Below are positions 32,001 through 44,865 of a DNA stretch of 64,000 nucleotides, piece after piece. The translations under genes and the position numbers were made by a program. The stretch lies in contig JALGAS010000003.1 in the NCBI GenBank assembly GCA_023078685.1, positions 5,456,001 to 5,520,000 of the forward strand, in the 5' to 3' direction. Positions within the stretch are counted from its first letter, which is position 1. The number at the start of each line of letters is the position of its first letter. This DNA comes from Neopestalotiopsis rosae (lineage: Eukaryota > Ascomycota > Sordariomycetes > Amphisphaeriales > Sporocadaceae). The notes beneath the pieces are model-generated. The model ran no database searches. It was not told where the DNA came from and saw only the letters and a program-made list of their open reading frames with translations.

Positions 32001-33849
32001 ACGGACTGCGATCTTGCATTGCTTGGGGTTGTACGGGCTGCGGGTCTGATAGGCATTTGGCGATAGGCGGTCATCATTCACGACTCGCGAAGGAATACGC
32101 CAGTCAATCACGACCCGGCCCCTCGCCCACCATGGACGGGTTGCTATAGTATAATGTCACCTAAGACTGTGACCGCAACTGTGACCAAGGACGAGATGGT
32201 ATACCGATTGGGCTATAAGATTGTCAACACATCTAGGTTAGTATGGGGGTCTCGACATGCTCTTGCTAGGTGCGGAGGATTTTCCGAAAGAACAACTCCC
32301 GAGAAACCGTGTCTCATAAGCGAGCGCCCACATTTCATAAGTGTACATAATTGAGACCAGAGTTGCGACAATGAAGAAGCTTCTCCCCCACAGAGCTGTC
32401 AATGTCCGATATTCAACTCAGAGTTCCGCCGACGTCGAGAGCAATCTCGCCTGGCTGTAAGCAGCAAAGAAACATAATCAGCAAGATGGGCATTGGTCTC
32501 GAAACAAAATGAGCGGAACGCTGCAAATTCCATGCTGTCGTATTTGTTGGATGAGCTAGCGAGCTGCTCAGCCTCGCAGTTGTCCATCCCCACAACCCAG
32601 GCTCGTCAGCCAGCTCGCCAGGCCTTCAGCTTTGTTGGTTCATCTGATGAGCATCCACACGCGGTCAAGTGATGAATTGCGGAGTGTCCGCTGGGATATT
32701 TTCCCGTGCCAAGGTCATATTGTCCACAATGTGAACGCTAGCCAGATCCTGCCCAGTTTATGACGAAAGCATCTCCCTCAAACAACGAACCGAGTGTTGA
32801 TCGCGGGGTTTATCGCAGTTCGGTGGATGCCAAGGGGCAGACGGCCTGGGGGAAGAGTGCAGTAGGGTCGACAATCACCGTTAAAAGCAAACTGCACCTG
32901 CAGATGGCGAGGTTGCCCTGGCATTTTGCGGTGAAGAGCATTCCACAACATACGGATGGATATACTCAAACTAGGCATCCGGTTTTATGAGTTCCTGAGC
33001 GAGCCGAGTTCTAACACGACCGGATCTCCCGTGGTGTCGAGAACTATTTCACCCGCTCGTTGACGGCTCGATACTGATCGGCAGTCAACCCCAGGCCATG
33101 TGTTTTGTGCCCCGTCTCGAGAATATTCAACCAGCAACGCCCCCAGCTTGACCCAATACGTCCATAACAACGGCAACTGGCCGAGTTGTGTTTCATGAGA
33201 TGGCCCATGAAATCTGGCCGTAACTCCCGCCGTTGTGGCATTGAAAGCTGGAGCCAAGGTCTGTTCGATGCGGGCATTTAGAATAGCAACAAAAGTAAAT
33301 TTAGAGGTAACATCGCGCCTCAAGATCCCCTGAAGATTGTTTGATGATACCGAGGATATCGTTGTCAGACGACGTTTGACATGAAGAACCAGGCCGAGAG
33401 GAAAGAAAGAAAAAAAAATTAATTAATCAATTGAGTGTTAAAGAGCCGGGGCCCAATCAATCGGCGTCGTCCCTTGTGGAGAGAGGACCCTGATCTTTTG
33501 AAGAATTGCAAATGAAGCGTTCCGGGCGGCGGAAAAGAATGGCGCACGGGCCAGATAAGAATCGAGGGACCCGCCTCAACCTACACTAGCCTACCATTGG
33601 ATCGGACCCGCCATCTAAGAATTTTTAGAAAGATTCATGCTGCAAAGAAAATTGCATGCCAAAGTCGTAGAAGCAACAGAATCGCATTTCCCAGCTGTCG
33701 CAAAACGAGGCAACCACCAGGACGTGAGAAAACCGAGACGAGGAGACGCGAGCGCGTGTTGTAATTAAAGTTCCACAGCCGGACCACGGATACACGGTGA
33801 ACGGAGAGGGAAAAGTTTCCACTTGTCATTCAATTCAGAATACACAGCC

Positions 33850-34333
33850 ATGTCGACAGCGACTGAACAAGCGACAGCGGTCCCAGCCCCGGCACCAAAG
33901 CCGCTGGGCATGCGCAAGAACGGTATGTCTGCTCATATTGTATCAGGAAATATAGCGAGTTGCTGATAGGTTCTCAGGAAAACAATGGCTTCCTCCCAAG
34001 AAGGCCTTCCGGCCCAGCGCTGGTCTCAAGTCTTTCGAGAAGCGGCAACAAGAGCGGACAGCCACGGCGGCGATGAAGGCCAAGGAGAAGGAGATGAAGG
34101 ATGAGAAGGAGGAAGAGCGCCAGGTTAGTATTGCGCCTTTCGAGTGCCAAGCCGCAGATATTACAAACAAATACTTATCCCATCGATTACAGAGACGCGT
34201 GCAGGCTATCAAGGACAAGCGAGCTGCCAAGGAAGAGCGCGAGCGATACGAGAAGATGGCCGAGAAGATGCACAAGAAGCGAGTAGAGAGGCTCAAGAGG
34301 AAAGAAAAGCGCAACAAGCTCATCAACTCTTGA
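33850..34333 (+). CDS. CGR1: rRNA-processing protein Cgr1
   Basis: A small nucleolar protein needed for 60S subunit pre-rRNA processing. Exons are 33850-33922, 33978-34123 and 34193-34333; introns of 55 and 69 nt have donors GTATGT and GTTAGT and CAG acceptors; the product is 119 residues (yeast Cgr1 is 120). The core [12 protein letters not shown] is formed across intron 1, followed by [18 protein letters not shown] and a long Lys/Arg/Glu-rich coiled-coil ending in [14 protein letters not shown], the family's hallmark tail. The short length would make the gene easy to miss without splicing. Confidence 0.93.
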
Positions 34334-35143
34334 GGAGTTTGCATGACATCTGTTTGCTTTTGCGCAAAGTGAAAAGCGCCGTTGAAGGACTCAATCTCGC
34401 CCTACCGAAGGCCATTCCGCTTCATATGATTGCAATATGGCTCGCCTGAGCCTGCAATCACGCCCGACACCAGAAGATACAGTGCACATTGTCACCCACG
34501 GATGCTCAAAATCCTAGATCAACCAGCATTCCTCGGCTAAGGAGGAGTTTTCGAGGTTGAGGATGAGGTCTTATTTACTACAGGAGTATATTCGTACCGG
34601 TATGAGGCTGGGCGTACATTCAAGGTCAGCGACGTGTAGACAAATATGGCAATCAAACTGTGTCAGGCTTTTCCACAGTTGACAAACATCGCTGGAAACC
34701 ATGCACAGGTTTCACTAAATAATGATAGCAAGGCTGGTCGTCTTGCATCAGCATAGCTTATATGAGGTCGTCTAAATTACAGACCAAGGGTAAATTTCGT
34801 AGCCCGATAGGAAAAAAAAAATACGAAAACTCATGACATTCTGGAAGCTTTTTCTTGTCTTTGATGTCCAGATTTCATGTATCAGATCCGCCTCGATATG
34901 ACATTGGCATGTGACGCTTGGGGTAACTCGAATGCGCTAACTGCATTGAAGCAATTTACGCATAACGGCCAATGCAGTGGGGAGCTTTCAGTACACCCCT
35001 TGACAAGGAACCACTACCTATTGTTATTACTACTTTACCACAATACATACGGGTCTGGAAGCCACCAAGAGTGCCAGCCCACAGCCCGTACAAATCCATC
35101 GGAGACTATCTAGAGACCGTCGACGGTCGCGGCCGGGCGCAAC
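34334..35143. other. Intergenic region
   Basis: About 0.8 kb holding the CGR1 3' flank and the promoter of the next gene on the same strand. No gene seen. Confidence 0.5.
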
Positions 35144-36251
35144 ATGTCTGATCATGGCCTTGACACGAGTAAGGCGGCTTACCCACAGCGGCCGCGGCAC
35201 CGCATGAGCCGCTCAATTACCGAGACGAACGCTTCCAGACTCCATCGCCATCACGGCCACCAACTCTTGCACCGGCGACACCACCAGGACCGTCATTCCG
35301 AGTATCGATTCCCACAGTCTGCCATACCTACTCTGCAGATGCCGCCGCGAGGTTCTCTCGACCTTCCTCGTTCCGAGGGCGTGACCCCGTATATGTTGAG
35401 CAGCGCCGAGCAAAGCCGCCGAACTAGCATGCTGCCTCCTGGCGCTGAGGACATTGGCGCTATGGCGCTGCAGGAGATACCGCCCAGTAAAGACAAACAC
35501 CAGCAGGCACAGAATGATGAGGCCGGACGGCGTACTACGTGTGTCATACTACTATATCGACAGTCAGATCTCTGCTAACTACCTTTCCTCTTGCGCGTCT
35601 TGCAGTGGCCTTCAAAAGTCACTCTCTGAGTTGACCACGTTTTCAATAGCCACTACACGGCGACTGGACGATGCTTATTATGCCGTCTTGGAGAAGCTGA
35701 GTACGTTGCATAGCACGGTCACGAGTATCAAAGAGCTCGCAACCCTGTCGAGGGAAACCGTTGGCACCTTCGAAACCGAATCCAAAGCTCTCATCGGTGA
35801 GACAGGCACGCAGCTGGACAACTTTGGCCAGTTCAACGAGCAGCAAAAACATATTGAAGAGTTGCAGGCTCGCATACAAACAGGCCGGGAGAAGGTGCAG
35901 AAGCTCAGCGAACGTGTAGACATTGTTCGAGAACGAGTCGAGGGCTGGGAGAGAGCCGATCGCGAATGGCAAGAAAGGACACGAAAACGTCTCAAGACTA
36001 TCTGGATCATCACATCTGTGCTGGCCTTGGTCTTTATCCTCCTCATTGTCGGTGCGCAGTATGCTTCCCTCGAAGCACTCACAGATATGATGTCGAGCAA
36101 CGGTTCTGGAGGAATTCCCGGAAATGAGCTTCACAACACCAGCAGAGTATCTGATCACTTGGTTGAAGACGTTAGAGCTGCATTGAACCAATCTCGAGGA
36201 GCTGTTGCCGCAGTCGATGCTGACGTCTTCCGCGCGTTGGACGAGTTGTGA
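35144..36251 (+). CDS. Coiled-coil single-pass membrane protein, unknown function
   Basis: Exons are 35144-35538 and 35606-36251, with a 67-nt intron (donor GTGTGT, branch GCTAAC, acceptor TTGCAG), giving 346 residues. Residues 1-130 are disordered and rich in His/Arg/Pro. Residues 135-260 form long heptad-like helices (for example ELQARIQTGREKVQKLSERV). Residues 263-282 (TIWIITSVLALVFILLIVGA) are one membrane span. The remaining 64 residues carry three N-glycosylation sequons (NGS, NTS, NQS), which suggests the C-terminus faces the ER lumen or cell exterior and the coiled coil faces the cytosol. I do not recognise the family; SNARE-like or nuclear-envelope roles are possible but unsupported. 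Confidence 0.8.
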
Positions 36252-37765
36252 TCATTGTATCCTTTCTTTTTTCCTCCTCCCCTTTTCCTTACCTAGATTT
36301 CATATCTGGTTGCATGACATCACAAGATCGCTCAGTCGACTTGTACTTGGCGATTGGAGCATTATACCCAGGCGTTGGATCATGATCATTATTGTAGACT
36401 TTTTTTTTTTTTTTCCCCTCCATCATAGAATCGACGGCAATCGGCAATCGGCATTCGTGGCTATGGTTCCTTCTGAATTTTGTTGGCTTCCTACGCAAGC
36501 AGTTTCTGGGGCGTCGACGTTGAACCGGCCCGGATTACCCACTCCCTTGCAGTCAGTTTGGTGTGGTACTTTTCATCAGCAGGTGGTGCTGACTGTCAGC
36601 CGTAATTTCCCCAGAGGTTTTGGCTCATATGGAGCCTCCTTTCTGTTGACTCGCAAAAAGACAATGCCTCAAAGCGTCCGCATCAGAGGAAACATAGAAT
36701 TATAATTCAGAACAAATTGACTATAGATGGTGATATGTGTGTAACTTGACAACGCCGCTGACTGACTGTTGGGCTCATAATGGCTTGGCGTGGCTTGTTG
36801 ATATGTAACCCAACCCAGTTGACACAAGTCCCGAATTGCCGGTCTCAAGTCGACGTCATGCCTTCACTCAGCTGCCCCTCCGAAAAGATGACCAGGGCCT
36901 CTTGCGCAACTCTCTTTTCATCAATGGTGAGCATGCGAGCGTCACCTTCATCGTCGCTGAGTCTAGAGACTTTGATAGTCAGCAGGACTAGAAAAGCATG
37001 ATTTTGACCAAGAATTTCCCAACAGATACATATGCTAAGCGCCCAGCACGAAATGCCAAGGGCTGGGAAAATGCGCCGCAACGGCATCGCGGCACTCACA
37101 TTTCATCGCTCAGTCTGGACCTCTGGAGCTACCTAAGATACACTACGAGATAGGCGCTAGCACCAGTGTGTGCATCGCAGGCAAGTCATCCTGGCCTTTG
37201 CGCGCGCAGGCGTAATCTGTAGGCGCAGCACAGAGCTCTCACGGCTTAACGGCATACCCAATGTTTAATCACCAGACGAGAAACAGATTGATTTGATGCC
37301 CACGCCTAGCACTTCCAGGGCTGACTCAAACAAACAAACCCCCCTCAAAGGAACCATTCCGTTCTTGATGTAACTGACCGAGCTGGGCTTTGAGTAGATT
37401 CCTGTTTTTTTCTCTTCTCCTTCCCAGGAATTCACTTTTTACAAAAACATCGATTTTTTCTCTTTGCCCTGCGTTTGGGACTCGAGGTGCATTCTTGTGT
37501 TCCTTGTCGTTTGTTTTGAGCCTCCGCCCCAAGGTACCGTACTTGCTGCGCCCTGGGAGGAGCGACTGACCTATCGAGTACCCCGCCAGATTCATTTCCA
37601 GTACTAATAGCAGTTCGTGGGCGACGTCACCCCCATATTGGGAATTGCGCCGACCAGGTCGTTTTTCTTTCTACCTACATAACATTTTCCTGTCTTGGAA
37701 GGTTGTCTGGGACGCCTTCATATCCCACGCGGTATTTGTTTGCAGAGAAATAACCAACACAAACC
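36252..37765. other. Intergenic region with a poly-T run
   Basis: About 1.5 kb. A 15-base T run lies at 36400-36414, in the 3' flank of the upstream gene. The right side is the promoter of the PX-domain gene. No supportable gene. Confidence 0.5.
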
Positions 37766-40700
37766 ATGGCTTCGACAGACGCCAATCCTGCGCCGCCCAT
37801 TGCGCAGGATGCCCCCGTTCCAGGCGATGTTGCGCGGACAAAGAGCACTCAGTCTATACCACCCCCTGGTCAGACGCTGACAGGAAAACAAGAACATTGT
37901 CAGTCGAGAATAGAGAGCATTTGGTCGCTCTCGTGGTCCCCGTCTTCTTCTTTTCTGCGGCAAAACAGCTAACTCTTCGTTCTCCCATCATATAGACCTC
38001 AAACGAGAGCTTATTTCCGAACAAGTCAACTGGGAGATCTCAGAGCTCAACTCTCCCACCGCACTACGCAGATTCGGCGCCCCTTTCAAGTCAGAATTTG
38101 GCGAAGTCTCTCCACTCGATTCGGAGCTCCCTATACTACGGTACCTATTCGTACATCATGTTCGCGAATTCCCATTCTTGGACAAAGCAAAGGAGAAGGA
38201 GTTTTGGCAGGACAAGCTGCAAGTGGTAGGTCCAGAGCTGCCCGCCAAGCTAGCTAGCTAGCAGAGCTGTTGAACCGTGATTAATAATACGATTCTGTGC
38301 AGTTCCTCGAGTCTTTTGCTAGCAAGAGCATATCGTCTTCGGAAGATCGATTGGAAGAAACCAAGCGCCGGAAGCTGGCTATAAAATGTCGCAAGATGGT
38401 CGAGCTTATGATGGTGTCGGGCATCAGAACAGCCTCTGGATTCGAAGAGCGCATAAGATTTGCCGAGTTGGAGATTGTGGATGCCAATGCGATTGACACG
38501 GGCGTGCTCAACACTCTGCCCGAGGGTAATTATGTGAACGGATGGGATGTGAATGTTGCCGGTGTCAGACTTACAACCGTAAAGAAGCGCCTCCGTTCGC
38601 ACAAGCATGCGGTTAGTTCTTGACAAGCGATCTTGCCAACCTTCTCTTGCTAACATTTCCCAGGAGTTCATCTTGCGTGTAAAGAGAAAAGGCGAACTCG
38701 AACACTTCCTGGGACGGCGATACGGCGACTTTGCGCGGTTGCACAAACAGCTTAGGACCGAACTCCCCGGAAAGGTCCTACCGCCGTTGCCTAAGAAGAA
38801 CAAGTCTAGCACCACTGCTACCGGTCTCTTTTCACGGGGTGGAGGTGATGGAGATGATTCTGAAGCCTCTTCTGTCAGCAGCATGTCAACTATGCCTCCT
38901 GCTTCGGAAGGGGGTGGTTTGAGAGAGTCTATGAAGAACCTCACAGTTCGCGGTCACCGCCGGGAACTGTCCACGACATCCTCTAGGAACGCTTCACCAC
39001 GCCCTAGCATGGATGGTCCGAAGAGCCCCAACCTGAACAGTCCAAAACCAGATGTGAGTGAACATGTTCTGGACAGTGTAGTAGCGTATACTAATATCCA
39101 AATGTAGACTACTCTTTTGTGGCGTGAAAGTCAACGAATTTCCCTGAGGGCATTCTTGAGATATCTTCTTCAGAACCCACAGATTGCCCAGACAAAGGCG
39201 ATTCAGGAATTTCTGACTGCTGACCCCATTACTCCTACAGACAATGATGTGGAAGACATAATGCGTCGCAAGGCTGTTGATGAGAAGCGCATCGACGAGC
39301 AGAAACAGTTTTATGAAATTGCACGGAAGCGAGCCGCAGAACTCGACGTATACATGGAGCAGTTCCGACAAGATATCGTGGAAAGCAATGGCCTCACCAA
39401 GTTATTTCAAGAGATCAAGGACAAGGAGACCATTCAAGACTTGAGCGTACAGTACCAAAAGTTTGCAGAGTGGTTACGCATCGAGGTCGCCGCGACGGTC
39501 TACCATCTTTTCCTGGCTGAAGACAATTCACCCGAGTTGTTTGCGCAAGCAAAGAGGATTCATTCGCTCATTCCTTACACGGTCCTGAAGAATGTCATTC
39601 GACTGGCAAATCCAGCCGCCGTCATGGCTGGAGTACTCGACCTGTTCTTGGCTCAGCCGTTCGGCTCTCGCTCCTTGATGCAGCGAGTCTTTTCTGCTGC
39701 TCTGAACGATGGCATCCGTTCTTCGCAAAAGAATATTGATGCAGTGGCTGCAAAAATTGGAGATGATGTGTTTGTGGAGAAGCTGAAGAAATTTGTCAAC
39801 TCGGATGAGCCTGTCAAGGTGGCTATCCGAGAGGAAGCAGTCTCGGACGATATTGACATCATCGTGTCCATCCAACGATCCGACCTGATTGAGCCACCTC
39901 TTGTCTCTTCGCAGGTCCAGAGGCTATACAACGCCTATGTCGCCTTCAACAACGCCGTCGAGAATGTTGATGAAGAGTTCAAGCAAGGCGCAGAGCTCTT
40001 CTCCTATCTGAAGCAACTGTTGAAGCTGCTGATTAGGCAGCGTGATAAGCAGATGATGCTGCAAATGATCGAGGAGCCTGTCACACTGCAACTGCTCAGA
40101 GATCTTTTCACCATCTTCTATGAGCCACTTGTCCGGGTTTACAAGTCTGCCAACGTCTACAACAGTATTACTGACTTTTCCGTCTTTATTGATGACATGA
40201 TTCAAGTGAGTACATTTGCCAAGCTGAGATGAAAGCAGAGATGCTAACACGAATATCTAGGTTGTCGAAAAGTGCCGAGAGGAAGATGCTTCGGCAGACC
40301 CCAACCAGACGGTGCAGGCCTTTATTGACCTTTGCGCCCGTCACGAGCACAATTTCTACAAGTTTGTGCATGAGGTCCACACTCACGACAATGGTCTGTT
40401 TACGCAGCTCATGGGCTGGATAGAAGGTATTCTGGAGTTCCTGCGACAAGGCCCATCGGGCGGCCCTCTGGACATTAATGCATTGTTCGAAGGCGGTGTT
40501 GGCGCTGGGGCTTTGGACAAGGACAAGGCCATCAACGAGATCAATCAGCTAATCTCTTGGCAAGAGGCTCGCAAGAAGTGGCACCAAGACAAGACGAGAC
40601 AAAAGATGGCGGCCGAGGGCAACGCCACCATGGACGCACCACTCCCAGGAGTGCACGGGTTCAAGAGCAGCGACTTTGGTTTCAACGATATGGACTTTCA

Positions 40701-40911
40701 AGATATGGCCTACGACGATGAATCGGAGGAAGAGGAAGAGGAAGAAATCGAAGACGAGCTAGACCCCATAGAGGCGGAGAGGCGGCGAAGAGCCAAGACG
40801 CAAGACCGGCTGCGACGTAGCGCGGGTGAGCCAGTCAAGCCCGAGGTGGCTGAGGTGCACCACTTGAAGGAGAACTTCTTGTCCATGCTGAGACAGGTAT
40901 TGGCAAACTAG
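37766..40911 (+). CDS. PX/PXB/DUF3818-domain protein, YPR097W/Lec1 type
   Basis: Six exons keep frame: 37766-37898, 37996-38225, 38303-38611, 38664-39053, 39108-40205 and 40261-40911, giving 936 residues. Intron 1 has the unusual donor GTCAGT with a good GCTAAC branch; the others are GTAGGT, GTTAGT, GTGAGT and GTGAGT. Order: an N-terminal PX-associated region (starting LKRELISEQVNWEISELNSP, residues 45-150), a PX domain around 200-300 split by intron 3 (FLGRRYGDFARLHKQL, LPPLPKKN) with a Ser-rich insert, then the helical DUF3818 region (about 370-730) and an acidic/basic tail. PX domains bind phosphoinositides; yeast Ypr097w (Lec1) acts in ergosterol/lipid distribution. Family assignment rests on domain order and motifs recognised by eye. 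Confidence 0.87.
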
Positions 40912-41708
40912 GTAGACAAATGGGCAGGCAGCATCGGAGTGTGAGAGAAAGGAAATATTAGGGGGACACCCTCTGAATATGAGGGTACATGGACAGCATT
41001 AATTGCATTGGTACAAAAGAGGCATTGATTAGACTTAATCAGTCGGTCAAGATATAATAATAGAAACGGAAAGCATTCAGGTCTGTTGATGAATATGGCT
41101 TTACGTTGAGAGTGATATTACAGTGTCGCAAGTGGCAAAAGGGATTATGCTTCTCTATTGAATATGATTATCCATGATTTATAAATGAGATCGAATGTGA
41201 ATATCAATGTGTAGAATGAACACTTATTATAGTATGTACAGTTTTGTGGCAAGATGTGATAATAGAAGTAGACTGTTGTTCAGGTCACTCATCAATCAGG
41301 TTGTTCGATTATCCGGCAGAGATCTGACGGCAGTGATCGAGAGGACTACTAGGGACTTGGCCGATCCACGTGATGTGGAGAATTGGGCAAGTCCCCAGCT
41401 TTCCTTCTCCAATTTCTCGGCAACTTGAACTGGCTTCGCGAGAGATCCCGAAGAGCAGAGGCAGCGGATCCGCACACTGGCCAATCAGAAGCGCGGTGAA
41501 CCAAAGCACCAGCTCGGTCCAATTCTTTCGACGGATCATTGATACAAGTCGGAAGGCCAATTCCCATTCCAAGAGCGGAACTTGCAGGACAAGAGCCTCA
41601 AAACACCAAAAAATTACCTGCCCCATCACATCTCCGCTCACTGTATTTCTTCTTCTTTCTTCTTTGTCTTGGGCTCCTGCTCTTCGGTAACCCTAATTGA
41701 ATTAAAAG
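40912..41708. promoter_or_regulatory. Intergenic region and SDH1 promoter
   Basis: About 0.8 kb between two genes on the same strand. A CCAAT word lies near 41480 (GGCCAATCAG) and another CCAAT in a CGGTCCAATTC context near 41517; both suit a respiratory gene promoter. The leader just before the ATG is T/C-rich. Confidence 0.4.
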
Positions 41709-44056
41709 ATGGCATCCTCAATGGCTATGAGGAGACTGGCCACCGCGCCGGCCGTAAGTTTCTCTCTCTCTGTCTCCCTCTTTTTTATCTCTCCGGGACC
41801 CCTTGAGGTCTTTCAAAGAGAGCCTCGGCTATGCTATAGGCCACCCACCACCATCACGACCGCAATGGCTAACACACATTTCAATGCAGTTCTCTCGCGC
41901 TGCCAGATGTCAGGCGAGGACATTCTCTTCCACGCGATCAGTTTGTACGTCTTCCGTCGATGCACCCTCACGCCTGCCGTTCCCTTCCGGCTAACCGCAC
42001 GTGTTAATAGCTCGCATCTTTGCCAACCAGCCTCTGCGGGCAAAGGAGGCTTCCGCACACGTTAGCAGCAAATACCCGGTCATTGTACGTCTTCCCACTA
42101 CTGCCATCTCGACAATGGCATTCGCATCCGAACATTCCATTAACATCCACTTCTCACCATTAGGACCACGAATACGATGCCATCGTCGTCGGTGCCGGCG
42201 GTTCGGGTCTGCGAGCCGCCTTTGGTCTCGCCGAGGCCGGTTTCAACACAGCCTGTATTTCAAAACTGTTCCCGACCAGAAGTCACACTGTCGCCGCTCA
42301 GGGTGGTATCAACGCTGCGCTAGGAAACATGCACGAGGATGACTGGAGATGGCACATGTACGATACCGTCAAGGGTTCGGATTGGCTTGGTGACCAGGAC
42401 GCTATCCACTACATGACCCGCGAGGCCCCCGCTTCCATTATCGAATTGGAGAACTACGGATGTCCCTTCTCGAGAACCGAGGATGGCAAGATGTAAGTTC
42501 CCGCTCGCCCGTCTCCTTCGAGGCGCAATGGCTGCTGACAGTCTTTGGATAGTTACCAGCGTGCCTTTGGTGGTCAATCGCAAAAGTTCGGAAAGGGAGG
42601 CCAGGCATACCGATGCTGCGCTGCCGCCGACCGAACTGGTCACGCTCTGCTGCACACTCTCTACGGTCAATCTCTGCGACACAGCACCAACTACTTCATC
42701 GAGTTCTTCGCCCTCGACCTGATCATGGAGGACGGTGAGTGCCGTGGTGTCCTGGCCTACAACCAGGAGGACGGTACCCTCCACAGATTCCTTGCTCAGA
42801 ACACTGTTCTCGCCACCGGTGGTTACGGACGTGCCTACTTCAGCTGCACGTCTGCTCACACATGTACTGGTGACGGTATGGCTATGGTTGCTCGTGCTGG
42901 TCTTCCCAACCAGGATCTGGAGTTCGTCCAGTTCCACCCTACTGGTATCTACGGAGCTGGTTGCTTGATCACTGAGGGATCTCGTGGTGAGGGTGGTTAC
43001 CTCCTCAACTCCGAGGGTGAGCGTTTCATGGAGCGTTATGCCCCGACCGCCAAGGATCTCGCCTCCCGTGACGTTGTCTCCCGATCCATGACCATGGAAA
43101 TCCGTGAGGGACGTGGTGTTGGTCCCGAGAAGGACCACGTCTACCTGCAGCTCAGCCACTTGCCCGCCGAGATTCTCGCTGAGCGTCTGCCCGGTATCTC
43201 TGAGACCGCCGCCATTTTCGCTGGTGTCGATGTTCGCAAGCAGCCCATTCCCGTCCTGCCCACCGTCCACTACAACATGGGTGGTATCCCCACCAGGTAC
43301 ACTGGTGAGGTTCTGACCGTTGATGAGGCTGGTCAGGACAAGGTCGTCCCCGGTCTGTTCGCCTGCGGTGAGGCTGCCTGTGTCTCCGTCCACGGTGCCA
43401 ACCGTCTCGGTGCCAACTCTCTCCTGGATCTCGTCGTTTTCGGTCGTGCCGTGTCCCACACCATCCGTGACAACTTCACTCCTGGCGCCAAGGCCAAGCC
43501 CATCTCGGCTGACGCTGGTGCTGAGTCCATCGAGGTCCTCGACCAGATCCGCAACTCGGAGGGTCCCAAGAGCACCGCCGAGATCAGACTTGCCATGCAG
43601 AAGACTATGCAGACTGATGTCTCCGTCTTCCGTACCCAGGAGTCCCTGGACGAGGGTGTCAAGAAGATCCACGAGGTCGACCAGATGTTCCCCCAGGTTG
43701 GCATCAAGGACCGCAGCATGATCTGGAACTCGGATCTCGTCGAGACTCTTGAGTTGAGAAACTTGTTGACTTGCGCGTAAGTATATCTCGTGAGAACTAT
43801 GTTTTATGGTCCTGTGTGCTAACAAGAATTGAACAGTACCCAAACTACCGTGGCTGCTGCCAACCGTAAGGAGTCTCGTGGTGCTCACGCCCGTGAGGAC
43901 TACCCCGACAGAGACGACGAGAACTGGATGAAGCACACCCTGACCTTCCAGAAGAAGCCCCAGGGTGAGATCGAGCTCGGCTACAGACGTGTCATTGGCA
44001 CGACGCTGGACGAGAACGAGTGCGCAGCTGTCCCGCCTTTCAAGCGTACTTACTAA
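41709..44056 (+). CDS. SDH1: Succinate dehydrogenase flavoprotein subunit, mitochondrial
   Basis: Complex II subunit oxidising succinate to fumarate in the TCA cycle and passing electrons to FAD. Six exons keep frame: 41709-41753, 41890-41944, 42011-42084, 42164-42492, 42553-43776 and 43837-44056, giving 648 residues. The first three tiny exons encode a basic mitochondrial presequence ([15 protein letters not shown]...). The FAD fold is [20 protein letters not shown] and the covalent-FAD histidine is His99 in [31 protein letters not shown] and [11 protein letters not shown] line the active site. Exon 5 has strongly biased codons (GTC, CTC, GGT, CGT), in keeping with high expression. Nothing is missing from the family's usual length. 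Confidence 0.96.
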
Positions 44057-44865
44057 GCGGACTCCGGGGATGATGGTGTGCGAGAAAAGGTGTGTTTCTG
44101 ACTACGCAAGAATTCACGAAAAAATGTGAACGATACCAGCTTCGTGGTATGGAAAGCAAAGTTACAACGGAATATGTGGCAACTAGATTTCAATCAAAGC
44201 AGAGAGAGACAGAAGAGGATAACCTGAAAGAAGAGGCATAAGGGGGCGGCATGACATCATTATATCTGGCCCGGCGTGAGCTGTCGGAGTTTGGATCTGT
44301 ATCTTAGGCGCTCTTATGTTGCTATGTGTATACAGAAATGCATTTTTACGTTGACAAGCTAGATATAGAGACTTTCGTGTGTGATGTGGTTCATCCTGAT
44401 CATGGTAAGTGCTACTGGGTGATAGATATGGAAGTATAGCTCAAGACACGCAGCGTCTTCATCGAGAGGTTGATGGAAAAGTAAACAGTATAATTGAAAT
44501 TGTCTAATAGAGATAAACACTTGAAACCTTTTAAGTGTCCGCCTAGTGAAAAAAACAGGGTATGAAACAAAATATTGACGCAGGTATAACTCTTTTCCAT
44601 CCCCAATTGAATCCTGGTTGCCTAGAAACTCCTTGATTGCTCCGGCCCCAATATGCAAAATGTTCCGATATAGTTTCTTTCGAGGGAATAATGACAAAAG
44701 AAAGAAAGAAACAGATTCCATTCTTCTGAACGACACAGAGAATTTGAAATATTGCGACTCAATCACGGAAGAGGGAGAAACGGGAGAATAGATCTAAAGA
44801 GATCTCCTTTGTCTCTTCGTCCCTCCCTCCTCCTTCCCATCGTCTCCCCATTTTCACTACTCGTC
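44057..44865. other. Convergent intergenic region
   Basis: About 0.8 kb of 3' flanks of SDH1 and the small minus-strand gene. AT-rich, with no gene seen. Confidence 0.5.

Larger units (their letters stand above)
28291..33849. other. 5.5 kb interval without a supportable gene
   Basis: This is the longest gene-free stretch here, between the divergent starts of the proline-rich gene and CGR1. The many frames of 60-226 codons on both strands have no domain, no codon bias and overlap each other (for example at 31119-31799 and 31445-31855). Visible items are small microsatellites: a TTGCG pentamer near 28687-28711, CA near 29051-29065, and a CCAGT triple near 30847-30862. It could contain non-coding RNA or a decayed element that I cannot see. 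Confidence 0.5.

Noticed and set aside
42320..43936. 538-codon ORF on the minus strand opposite SDH1
   Set aside because: It lies antisense to SDH1 exon 5 and both flanking introns. The strong SDH1 codon bias (GTC, CTC, GGT) removes stops from the opposite strand. The translation has no domain.
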